64,000 nucleotides of DNA from Sipunculus nudus (taxonomy: Eukaryota; Annelida; Sipuncula; Golfingiida; Sipunculidae), in assembly GCA_026874595.1 (NCBI GenBank), contig CM049309.1:1898076-1962075 (forward strand). Reading direction: 5' to 3'. The notes under the pieces were generated by a model. The model saw only the letters and a program-made list of their open reading frames with translations. It was not told the DNA's origin and did not search any database. The first letter of the stretch is position 1; every line of letters starts with the position of its first letter. Positions 38,576-48,944 of the stretch are shown piece by piece. Both the position numbers and the translations under genes were made by a program.

Positions 38576-39175
38576 ATATTTAGGCATTCCTGCCTCCGAC
38601 CTGGCCTAATTACTGGAGCATCCAGTCGCCGTGGCTGTCCGGTCTGAAAAACAGCCGCCGAGATATCCGAGCCGAGAAAAAATTATAATCGCAGAATAAT
38701 CGGAGGAAAGACGACTCCTGAAGAAGGTCTTCAACTGGAGAAGCTGAGACTTCTATAGCCCTGCTAATAGAACAGGAAGACGCAGACCGAAAATACAGGC
38801 ATCTCAGTTCCACCGTATCGTATATCACAGACGAGCCGCTAAAACAGTCGAAAGCTTTAACATCGATGACTGTCAGTCCGGCTTTTCTACTGCTGTTGCT
38901 TATATCTGGCTGCCAGCGCTGCGCCGTCTATAGATGTATCGATTGTTGACGGCAGAGGAGCCAAAAACGGAGCGACTCTGTCCCCCGTCACGTGATCCCC
39001 CGGTCTGTATCCCACAGTGGAAGAAACGGACTTCACTATTGCGCAAAACCAACTTTTTGAACGACTGAGAGATCCAAGAGCATACAGGGTCTCACAAATA
39101 TTCATGTGGGGATTGTACTGTATTCTGAACGCCATGCTGTAGACGTTCTGCTTACTTTCAGCCACATCCTAGTGA
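38576..39175. other. G+C-richer island, gene content unresolved
   Basis: This 600-bp block is clearly less A+T-rich than its surroundings. On the plus strand an ATG at 38866 opens MTVSPAFLLLLLISGC, which looks like a signal peptide, but the frame stops after 27 codons. Minus-strand frames of 72 and 92 codons cover 38610-39165 and show no recognised domain. A palindromic E-box TCACGTGA is at 38988-38995. It may be a promoter or first-exon island; I cannot decide. Confidence 0.3.
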
Positions 39176-40165
39176 AATGCCTCCGTAAATACACGTATTA
39201 ACCCCACTGGTAATCTTACCTAGTTTTTTTTTGTAAAATATGTGTGATATACGTTATTAATTAGCAAAGCCTATACGTGATTTGAATATTAAGTTGGGAT
39301 ACTATATATTTTTTAATCCTTTAACAATGCATGGGTTATCTAACTCTTTCATTTGGTTCATTGTCAACTAGAATGGAATTCAACAGATGAACGCCAAAAC
39401 AAAACATTCCTTCTTCTAAGCGACCTCCGATACGGATTCGCACAAAAATGTAAAAGGTCTTCCTTGACCTTTGCCCCAGCGTTAAGTTGTTGCATAATTC
39501 CCTAAAACAGACAAAGGAAACCTGAAAAAAGTAAAAACATTAACACTCCAAAAAAAACACGATTAAACCTATTTCTTTTGCACTATTATTCATCAATTCT
39601 TGTTCCTGCACCTGAACACCATTGACAAAGGGGCACCTGCTATCCTCAGTGTGTCAGTTACTATGACTACTGTTTCTGTTTACTTCCGTATCCACAACAG
39701 ATCATAATTAAGGCGTTGTGGACCTGCATTATGCTTGAATTATTGACCTAGTGAACGACTGGGGGGCTTCAAGTAAAACGTGGTTTCATAAATGGTAAAA
39801 TTGAGTTCACGGCATGCGTTGTCATGGTAATCACGTTATGTACAGATGAAGCTGGTGACAAGGTCGTCAAGTATGCATGGGAAAGCCCTGTGTCAGACAA
39901 TTTGTGAAGTCCTCCACATTCTGTACCCCGTAAATATGCTTTTGGTCTAATGCCCTAGAATGCAGTCAAATATAAAAGAAAGCAACACGTGATATTTGCT
40001 GCATTTAGAGCGACAGGCATTTTTTACTTTTAATTTCGACCTTATTGCGGGGTGACGATGAGTTATGGCGCGGCATTTGTTGACCAAACGACAGGCTCGT
40101 GGGCGGTAATTGGCTCCTAGACATGATGTCAAACATGGACCAGACTATTGCATGTATTCCCCCCC
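39176..40165. other. Non-coding stretch
   Basis: No exon recognised. GTTGTCATGGTAAT at 39818-39831 differs by one base from an RFX X-box consensus. Everything else is unremarkable. Confidence 0.4.
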
Positions 40166-40167
40166 CC

Positions 40168-40168
<1 letters not shown>

Positions 40169-40209
<41 letters not shown>
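40169..40209. repeat. (CT)n microsatellite
   Basis: A C run is followed by about 18 CT units with one TTT interruption at the left. Confidence 0.95.
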
Positions 40210-40211
<2 letters not shown>

Positions 40212-40949
40212 AAATGGAACATGAACAATCCAACTACCTTCATGCCAGACGCACCATTCCTTACATCTTTATGGGTGTATTATTCTTAGTAATCAATTAT
40301 GAATCCTGCAGTTTGTCTTTGAAGTCAATATATTTACGAGTTTAGTCATAAACCGAATTTATTTCAATTTCTACTTTTTACCAGTTTTATTTAACAGACT
40401 GATGTTTCGTTGATGCTTGCCGTAGCTGGTATGACTATTGCTGCCTCAAGGATTCATTGTTTTAGCGTTGTGCCGTATGGCCCGATAAGGAAGAAACTTC
40501 AGACAACCAAGACGACAACACGACGCACAGTGCTTACATGCAGACCGGTTAGACCTGATGGCGGCCCCGTCTTTGATGACCGCCCTGCCGGCTCTTTGAT
40601 CGGCCGGCAGTGCTAGGCCCACAAAAGGTTCTCCGATATAAATCCATGTTTTCTAAGCAGCCCACCGAGGAAAGCTTTCATGTGTACCAATTATGGCAGG
40701 CCATGAAAGCTGAGACCTCACTACCTCCCTTTTATTGAAGATGGTGAAATGGAAAAATATTTGTTGTAAGAGGTACGGACAAACGGAGCTTCTTCAGAAT
40801 TATTTATGTCCATGTCACTCATGTGTCTTATTTCCAAAGTGCCGGGAGCCCGGGCTGGATAAGCCGGAAGGCACTGGCCACACCAGTCAAACCTGAGTAC
40901 TGATATTTCTTGCAAGTGTGTAGAGCATGTGTCAATCAAATTGTGGACT
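40210..40949. other. Non-coding stretch
   Basis: Short plus-strand frames at 40410-40616 and minus-strand frames at 40721-40984 have no recognised domains. No other structure seen. Confidence 0.45.
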
Positions 40950-41900
40950 ACGGTCCCTATCAAATGCCCGCAACCATGACACACAAGAACACAACATCAA
41001 CTCTACTGGCGGGACCAGAGTCCCCATCGAATGCCCGCATCCATGACACACAGGAAAACAACATCAACTCTTCTGGCGGCACCAGAGTCCCTTCACATGT
41101 CCGTATCCATGTCACACAGGAAATAAACTTCAACTCTTCTGGCGGCACCAGAGTCCCTTCACATGTCCGTATCCATGTCACACAGGAAAACAACACCTAC
41201 TGTACTGGCTACACTAGAGTCCCCTTCAGATGTCGGTTTATCCATGTCACACAGGAAATAAACATCAACTCTAAAGGCGACATCAGAGTCCCTTCAAATG
41301 TCCGTATCCATGTCACACAGGAAAACAATATCAACTCTTCTGGCGGCACCAGAGTCCCCTTCACATGTCGGCATATCCATGTCACACAGGAAACAACATC
41401 AACTCTAAAGGCGACATCAGAGTCCCTTCAAATGTCCGTATCCATGTCACACAGGAAAACAACACCCACTGTACTGGCTATATATATATATATGTATACA
41501 CCAGAGTCCCCTTCAGATGTCGGTATATCCATGTCTCACAGGAAAACAACATCAACTCTAAAGGCGACATCAGAGTCCCTTCAAATGTCCGTATCCATGT
41601 CACGCAGGAAAACAATATCAACTCTTCTGGCGGCACCAGAGTCCCCTTCACATGTCGGCATATCCATGTCACACAGGAAACAACATCAACTCTAAAGGCG
41701 ACATCAGAGTCCCTTCAAATGTCCGTATCCATGTCACACAGGAAAACAACACCCACTGTACTGGCTATATATATATATATGTATACACCAGAGTCCCCTT
41801 CAGATGTCGGTATATCCATGTCTCACAGGAAAACAACATCAACTCTACTGGCGACATCAGAGTCCCTTCAAATGTCCGTATCCATGTCACACAGGAAAAC
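40950..41900. repeat. 66-bp minisatellite with a 287-bp higher-order unit
   Basis: Units contain CATGTCACACAGGAAAACAAC, then ATCAACTC, GGCGGCACCAGAGTCCC and TTCACATGTCCGTATC. Starts at 41101 and 41167 are 66 bp apart. Because 66 is 22 codons, a frame from 40910 stays open through 41695, giving a 22-residue peptide repeat (HVTQEN, then SSGGTRVPS, then HVRI). A 287-bp block including a TATATATATATATGTATACA insert is duplicated: the frame starting at 41365 reappears at 41652. Indels change the reading frame between units, and the minus strand is open too. I therefore call it a minisatellite first and a coding repeat only as a weak alternative. Confidence 0.88.
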
Positions 41901-42326
41901 CGAACCAGTGCCAAGCGCCAGTGACTTTTCTTCTGTATGACTATGTTTTGAGTTCTGTAGACTTTATTACACCATCGATAAAATATCATTTAACCACCTG
42001 TAAAGATTTACGTCTCCTTTCAACAGAAAATTATTACCCTCACAGGCACAACATATACCCATATATATATTTTTTATTATTCATTTTAAATGTTTCTTTC
42101 ATGGTATAAAATAATAGCAATCAAACAAAAGTATGATCCCTTACATAGGTACAAGATACAGAGGTGAGGTGCAACCGAGTAACTGAATATTTAATCAGAT
42201 ATGAGATATAAAGGTGCACCCGAGTTGTGCAGTCAAGTGAGTAATTATTAAGAGTTGTGTAAGATGGTGATATGAAGCCACTGATTTCAGTATAGTCAAA
42301 CCGGCTTAAGTGTGTCGATGCCAATG

Positions 42327-42330
<4 letters not shown>
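41901..42330. other. Non-coding stretch before the (TA)n run
   Basis: TATAGTCAAACCGGCTTAAGTG at 42291-42312 resembles a pogo-type terminal repeat, but no partner end was found. Nothing else supported. Confidence 0.35.

Positions 42331-42384
<54 letters not shown>
42331..42384. repeat. (TA)n microsatellite
   Basis: About 27 uninterrupted TA units. Confidence 0.97.
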
Positions 42385-42390
<6 letters not shown>

Positions 42391-44960
42391 GTTATTTATC
42401 GAACGAGGTTTTTATCAGGATTACCCTCGAAAATGCTCCCCAGTGAACGAGGGATCAAAAGCCTTTCATCATGGCCCCGACACTCAGAGGTATAAAGATA
42501 ATAAAGATATCCTCCGTGTTCTGAACAGTCAGCCTACTTGGTGCCTCAGTCCTGGCACTCAGTATATATCTACAAACTTTGACACGGATGTTGACAAATG
42601 GTTACACGTGGGCGAGTTTGGTTTGATCATCTGTGCATGAGGCTGAGGACAAACTTCTCTGGATGTGCCACTTTTCTAGAAACTTAAATCGTCAGCATAA
42701 TATTTTTGTGATACTTACGAAATATGCAAAAAATGGGAGTGTTTCACACATATTTATTTAATATTGAAAAATAAATTTCATTTATTGATATTTGTGCAAC
42801 TGCTTTAACTCCTCTGTGATGTTTAAAATGTTCTCTGTAGAATATTGACCAATTATTGTATTGCATAAAAAAAATAATATTTATAATATTGTATGATTTT
42901 TCTTATTATCTTAACATGCTTGAGATAAAATACCCTTGACATGCTTGTTATATGGTTTATGATACAATGGACGTTGTTAAATGATCTAGTTTTTTTGTTC
43001 AAAGACTTCAAGAGAAAACAGCGCACCAATAAAAGATGAACAGACACACATACACACACCTGGAGATTTAGACATGTTAGTCGGTGAAACAGGGACAGCT
43101 AACTGTGATAAGCATGTGTGAGGCTGTGAAACACGGGGATGTCAGGACAACGTTTGGGAACCACAAGGCAGACAAAGAGAGGTTCGTTAGTGACCGCTTG
43201 ACTTGTTGACACAGCTAAACGCTGCCATGTCTAAATAATGCACTTTGGGTAAAGCCACGGTAATAGCCAAAACGCAATTTGGTCGAAGCACGGCGAGCGG
43301 AGGAATATGGGCAAGTCTCATTCATAATGCATGGCACCATCCGCCAAATACCATCAAGCGTCCGGGGTTGTCAATTTGTTTGACGGATGGTACGTTGAGG
43401 CTTGAGAATGGGTCCGGCGATCAGCTTTACTGGCAGCCCCTTCATACCTAGATTCCCGTATGATTTACTAACTTTATGACGTCTTACAATGTCTAAACAA
43501 ACTAGGTATCTGAAATCTGTACTCCGTCTTGACGTGTCGTGATAAGACGCCAGTGTTTTCTGTTGGTTCCGATTAAATCTCCAACATTTAGACCGTGTAA
43601 TGTAAACCAGCTCAAATATTAACTGCCCTTAATTTTCTAGTATTGCTGACGTTTAGAAGAGCTGTGGAGGAGAATATATATATTTATATGTGTGTGTGTG
43701 TGTGTAGCAGCAGCAACATCAGCGATTTTATATAATAATACAACACTGACTATACATAAGAATGGCTCTTTCATGGAGACACCAGATTAGGCAATGAATA
43801 AATTGTGTTAAAATACTAAAAGATATTATGAATACATTAATTATATAAATGTATATATATTTGGAGTTACAATATTATATGTTTGGAGTTACAATATTTG
43901 TTCTTGAACATTTATGCATATTTAACTTAGTTTACACTACATTTCTTTCAAACCTGATGATAGTTATCATGCATGTATATTATTCCTCTGATATTTTATA
44001 AATGTTCTCCCTTGACAATTTAAATATTGATGAAATGTAACCTGAGGTTTTATCCAGATTAAACCTGTATTATAAATCCTATATTATAAAAGCCATTTCG
44101 TTTTTATGGTTGTCAGAGCTATTTACTTTAACCAGACCATTGTGTTGACCAGCATTTGCTTTCACAAAAAAAAATGAATGATCTTAAATTTATAAGCAAT
44201 AAAAGTATATGGATTTAAAAAAAAGCATGCAGATGTTAATAAATGATATTTCATGAAGGAGGCCTGTAAGTGCGTGCAGTTTGTGTTATCATAGTTCCAA
44301 CAGGAGTTAAATTAGACATGTTTGGCATGGATGTTAATAAGACATTAATTAAAAATTTAAATCATGAAAAAAAGTTATAATATATATATATATATGTCGC
44401 AACATCTCTAAGTTTAGTTTCTATGACTCATTTCCTGTTCGAGATGCTATGAAATATTAAGCGTTATATGCTGAATAATACGTTATGGATGACACTTTAA
44501 TTAATATCAATTTATATAGACACTTAAATTTTGGGTTGTAATGAGGGTTAAAAAGCAAATATAAATGTCTCATTTTTATTTAAATAATATTTACTTATTA
44601 CTTGTAATGCTATTGCATTTGGTTTGCAATTTATTACAAAAGATTCACTCGGAATCTTCTTTTTTGCATGTTTATTTTACATATAAACAAAACCTGGGTT
44701 GCAGTATATAGTTGCTGTATATAGCCTGGGTTTATTCAATGTATTAATTTGTCATTCTCATTGTCTTATAATGAAGTTTACAACATATAAAAACATCAGA
44801 AATTTGTGAACGGATGTTTTGCTTTTAAAAAGTGACAAACCAACCAATTTTTAATCAGCTCGTTCGCTTTATGACCAATTTACCTTGTCATACAAAAAAT
44901 TTGTGATTGCTTGTAATTTATACATATATTGATCATGGTGTACTTAAACTAAACTGAAAT
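42385..44960. other. Long non-coding stretch
   Basis: A+T-rich sequence with small TA and TG runs at 43676-43704 and 44378-44396. The segment 43140-43450 is less A+T-rich and holds a 68-codon plus-strand frame with no recognised domain; it could equally be a conserved non-coding block. Confidence 0.4.
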
Positions 44961-45009
44961 AATGTTTCTCAGACCAATGGTATTAATCACCAGATTCCTG
45001 CTGTTGCAG

Positions 45010-45198
45010 GTCCTATTCTTCTTGCTCTACTTCTTGTTCTTCTTTTCTCTTTTTTTTTCTTCTCCTTCTTCTTCTTCTTGTTCTTCTAATTTTCTTTTTC
45101 TTCTCGTTTTTGTTCTTCTTGTTTGTTGTTCTTTGTTCTTGTTCATCGTGTTCTTGTTGATGTCCTTCTTCTTCTTCTTCTTTTTATTATTATTATTA

Positions 45199-45247
<49 letters not shown>

Positions 45248-45410
45248 AGGAGTAGTAGTTGTATAGTAGAATTAGCAGGAGTGGTAGGAGTAGTAGTAGT
45301 AGTAGTAATAGTAGAGGTAATAATAGTAGTAGCAGCGACAGTATAGCAGTAGTACTAGTGGAAGGAAAAACAGTAGTAAAAGTATTAGCAGTAGTAGAAG
45401 TAGAAATGTT
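45010..45410. repeat. Compound trinucleotide microsatellite
   Basis: Three adjoining arrays: T/C-rich (TTC)n-like at 45015-45180, (TTA)n at 45184-45246, and (AGT)n-like at 45247-45390. The first is a polypyrimidine tract. Long Leu/Phe/Ser-rich open frames across them are artefacts of composition. Confidence 0.93.
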
Positions 45411-45910
45411 GAAATATAAAATAAAATGAAAATTACCCATCGGTCAAGGTGTTTATTTGATCATTGCAACTTGTGACACCAGGATGTTATACCAGGAAAC
45501 ACACGTGTCACATAGCGCTCGGCTAACAACCAAAACCAGTGACATTGTGTCCTATAATATCAACTGAATACTTTCGAGTTGATTTAATGGAAACATAAGG
45601 TTCATAAAATTATATGCAGAACACTTAGGCATCTGATAAAATTGTAAACTAATATACATCAAGCATTCCTTTCTGTTCCTTGCAACTTTTTAGTGATTTT
45701 TACTCAAAATGTACCCATATAAGGGGAACATTATTATTCCTCCAAAAAGAGTGGACATATATCTGAATGAGATACATAAATCCAGTATATTAAATGCAAA
45801 TTATTGACACTCAAGAGTGGCTTCCATTTTCAATCAAATGCCCTGAATAATGACTATTTTTCTATTCAAACCGTCCGCACCTTTACAGTTGTAATTTGAA
45901 TTACTATATG
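45411..45910. other. Non-coding stretch
   Basis: No exon or repeat recognised between the microsatellite and the MITE. Confidence 0.45.
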
Positions 45911-45912
45911 TA

Positions 45913-46605
45913 CAGTGAAACTCCCCTATGCCGGACACTCAAGGGACTGGAGAATTTTGTCCGTATTAGTGAGTTGTCCTGTTTAGAGGAGTTTGGCATA
46001 TTGCGTCAATTCGTCATTGATAGTCTTCACCTCTCATTCACCATAAAGAAGTGCAAACTGTCGCAGACTATAATTACGGCTCCCCGGGCGGGACGGCGAT
46101 CAAAAAGCACAAACGGAAGACTTTGATGGTGGTCTTGTCGAATGAAAAGCTGTTATTGTTTGAAAGTTTATTTTTTTCCTAATTGACCTGCCATATTTAA
46201 TTTAATAATGATTGTGTTATCAACACATTTATAGAAATGAACAACAATTTCGATATTGTATATTTACATATAACATTCCAATGGTTCACCAAATTACGCT
46301 TGTCCCCGGGCTAACGCTTTGACCAAAACAGGTCATACGATGCCATGATCTCGGAGCGCCATCTCCGGGCAAATATATGAACAAAAATAGAAATCGCGAT
46401 GTTCGTCCGCTTAAGAGGGTCGTAATATGTACTAGATATGCTGCCGGGAATGGGGAGTTTGTCCGTTGTCCGGACAGTGAGATGTCCGCTTTACTGAGTT
46501 AACGTTAAACATAATATAGAGGCAAAATCGAAGGGGCTGAGATTTAGTGTCCGCATTAGTGAGTTGTCCGCCTTACTGAGTTGTCCGCAAGTAGGAGTTT
46601 CACTG
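45913..46605. mobile_element. Non-autonomous pogo/Tigger-like MITE, 693 bp
   Basis: The left end CAGTGAAACTCC (45913-45924) has a perfect 12-bp inverted match at the right end (46605-46594), and similarity continues imperfectly (CGGACACTC against CGGACAACTC). Both ends sit against TA (45911-45912 and 46606-46607). Subterminal phrases GTCCGCATTAGTGAGTTGTCC, CCGCCTTACTGAGTTGTCC and GTCCGCTTTACTGAGTT are short repeats, at the left as GTCCGTATTAGTGAGTTGTCC. No transposase remains. Length, TA target and repeats fit a pogo-like MITE, of a different family from the one at 11242-12082. Confidence 0.85.
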
Positions 46606-46779
46606 TATACGTGTTATATGAATGTGGACATACCAAATGTATTCATGTATCGGTGTTGAGAAATCTTATGACGCATCAGTCAAGGGTGTTAGGTTTGAAA
46701 CCGTGTCTACTTGTCTAGTGGTTAATTAGACTTTTAGCAGGGTTACGCAAACACTACAGAACCGATTTCCATGCACGGA

Positions 46780-47065
46780 AATGTGTGGAGGGCAGTTAAG
46801 GATGACTGGAGTCCGGACCCGACTTCTGACTCGAGTCAACTTTTTAAGGGACTCAGACTCGTACTAGGTCTGGATCGAGGGTCCGAGACTCGGCCTTGGC
46901 CTTGGATCGAGGGTCCTGGACTCGGACTTGGCCTTGGATCGAGGGTCCTGGACTCGGACTTGGCCTTGGATCGATGGTCCTGGACTCGGACTTGGCCTTG
47001 GATCGAGGGTCCTGGACTCGGACTTGGCCTTGGATCGAGGGTCCTGGATTAGGACTTGTACGCTG
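46780..47065. repeat. 32-bp minisatellite, six copies, in a GACTCG-rich island
   Basis: Units begin at 46872, 46904, 46936, 46968, 47000 and 47032 with GGATCGAGGGTCC followed by TGGACTCGGACTTGGCCTT. The unit is not a multiple of three, and the plus and minus strands both lack stops in several frames; this explains the long Gly/Leu and Pro/Arg/Ser frames. Scattered GGACTCG and CTCGAGT copies continue at 47335-47465. Confidence 0.95.
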
Positions 47066-48600
47066 ACTCGGAGGTAAGGACCCAAGCAATCGGGCTGAGT
47101 CCATCTCGAGTCAAAAACAAGTGAAGCTAGTCATACACTAAGAAACATGTACATGCAAGTGGAACTTCTAACAGAATATTACAAGAAAAAGACTGTTTAT
47201 ATCAAGTGTAAGCTTTCAATGGGAGCTGAATATAATTTAATATTTTAGTTAAAAAGAGTGTAACACAAAAATATTTATGGTTATCTCAAATATCAATTTT
47301 AAATTTCGTTAAGGAGATTTTTATCGGAATATGGCTGGGACTCGAGTTTAAGTCGAATTGGACTCGAAGAAGATGCACTTAGACTCGAACCTCAAGGACT
47401 CGCTCTCAGACTCGAGTATCCTGGACTCGGACTTCACTTGGACTTGGAAGGTGTGGACTCGCCTACATCACTAGTGGAGGGTTAGGACATGGATCAGGGA
47501 AACAGTATTAAATCACAAAGTGGATCAGAAGAACAGACATATCACCTCGGACTGTTTTGTCTTTGCGGAGGTTTGCGCTCTATCGAGTGCCATGATAATT
47601 CATGATTGCTTTTGGGTTTCTGTACCTACATTAATTCGACCATCTTACGTTATACTATAGTGTCATACATCCTGATTTAACCACAGAGTACGTCATCAGT
47701 TAAATGGTCTGATGGTATTATACATGCGGATATAAATGACGGATTTGTGATGGATGGTGAAGCGAAACAAAATTGTAGATGCATTTATATTGTGCATAAT
47801 AAACCCAATGTAATCATAAGCTCACTGATTCATAGGTTGGATAAACTTCAACAATGCATATGGACAGTTTGTATAAGCTCTCTGGTCGCAACACAGGCAA
47901 ACATGTGATGAGTGAGATCACAGTAATGGTATTGAAGCCGGCGGCAGTATCTTGTGCATAGTAATTTGCTTGATATGGAGAACTTCCCGATGGCTTACAT
48001 ATTGACCACGCTGGGGACACCAGTCACATCTCATATCTTTCTTTGACCTGCAGACTAGCAATTCACCTCAAAATGACATAGCTGCATTTTTTCATATTCT
48101 TTTTTATGTTAGGACGTAGACGGGACCACTGCGTCCGCCGGTAACTATTTGTCAGATTACTCATCCTGTGACGGTGGTTACAAAATGCCCCAAGTCCATC
48201 AAAAGTCTGTAGAAGTCATTCAATAGGACAAACAGTGGATGTTGATTAAATCAAGCCGGGATGGGTGGACCGGCCCCTTCCACTTGCTCAGACCCAGCTA
48301 GTAGTCCTCTGATGCTCATGCCTGATCAATTATTGAGCACGAACGTGCCAGAGGACTGCAAACAGCCCTAGCGATATGCAGTTCCTTAATAAAGAGTTTA
48401 CTAATTGCATTTTGTTTTCATTAGAATCAGCCCTAGCTCCTGAGGGTCCCACTGGCTTGTGTGGCAAGAGATACAGACCATCACGTGACCGGCTCTCACA
48501 AAACCCAATGGACCCATAATCTATTAGTCGCAGCGGTTAAACAAAGATGCGGGCACCACGCACAGCTGGCCTCATCCCGCAGCCCGCCAGCCTCACTCTC
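47066..48600. other. Non-coding stretch
   Basis: Degenerate GACTCGA motifs at 47335-47465, then unique sequence. AGTCCTCTG at 48303-48311 pairs with CAGAGGACT at 48349-48357 around a 37-bp loop. No exon supported. Confidence 0.45.
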
Positions 48601-48610
48601 ATGTCTACCG

Positions 48611-48624
48611 GTTTCCATGACAAC
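48611..48624 (+). promoter_or_regulatory. RFX X-box motif
   Basis: GTTTCCATGACAAC fits the RFX consensus GTHNYY-AT-RRNAAC at every position. It lies 10 bp before an A+T-rich TATA-like ATAATATAACC (48634-48644). RFX sites near promoters are typical of ciliary genes in animals. The link to a gene here is inferred only. Confidence 0.4.
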
Positions 48625-48664
48625 CATAAATGGATAATATAACCGAGCTGCGGGGAGGATGAAG

Positions 48665-48938
48665 CGATAGGATGAGATAAATCGCTGTAGGAAGCCAGCC
48701 AGTCCTCGGTTTGGAAGGACTTGTAAAAGGTATCTTAGCAACCTGTGAATCGTCATCGGTTTCGGAGATGAAATGACTTGTAGCGTTAAGTGCTGCTGCT
48801 GAACTGAAGCGTGAAGCCGACTAAGCGAGCTTTGGGACTGTCGCCGTGAAGCGTATCACTGTCACCATACTCGCCGATACCTCTCACAATATCTACGGAT
48901 ACCTGCCGCTAAGCCCGCGGGACCTTTAGTAGACACTG
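48665..48938 (+). other. Candidate non-coding first exon
   Basis: Downstream of the X-box and TATA-like sequence, a relatively G+C-rich block runs to a near-perfect splice donor, ACTG|GTGAGT, with the exon ending at 48938. Every ATG in the block (for example 48659, 48678 and 48768) opens a very short frame, so the block would be 5' UTR. The transcription start is a guess, placed about 25 bp after the TATA-like sequence. The coding part would lie to the right, possibly outside the window. No homology supports it. Confidence 0.3.
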
Positions 48939-48944
48939 GTGAGT

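Noticed and set aside
42291-42312. Possible pogo-type terminal repeat TATAGTCAAACCGGC
   Set aside because: No matching inverted end or TA duplication could be found within several kilobases.
44962-45440. 97-codon Phe/Leu-rich frame resembling a membrane protein
   Set aside because: It arises from TTC and TTA microsatellite sequence and ends in a Tyr run; composition alone explains the hydrophobicity.
46771-47104. Gly-Leu-rich and Pro-Arg-Ser-rich frames on both strands
   Set aside because: They derive from a 32-bp tandem unit without stops in several frames.
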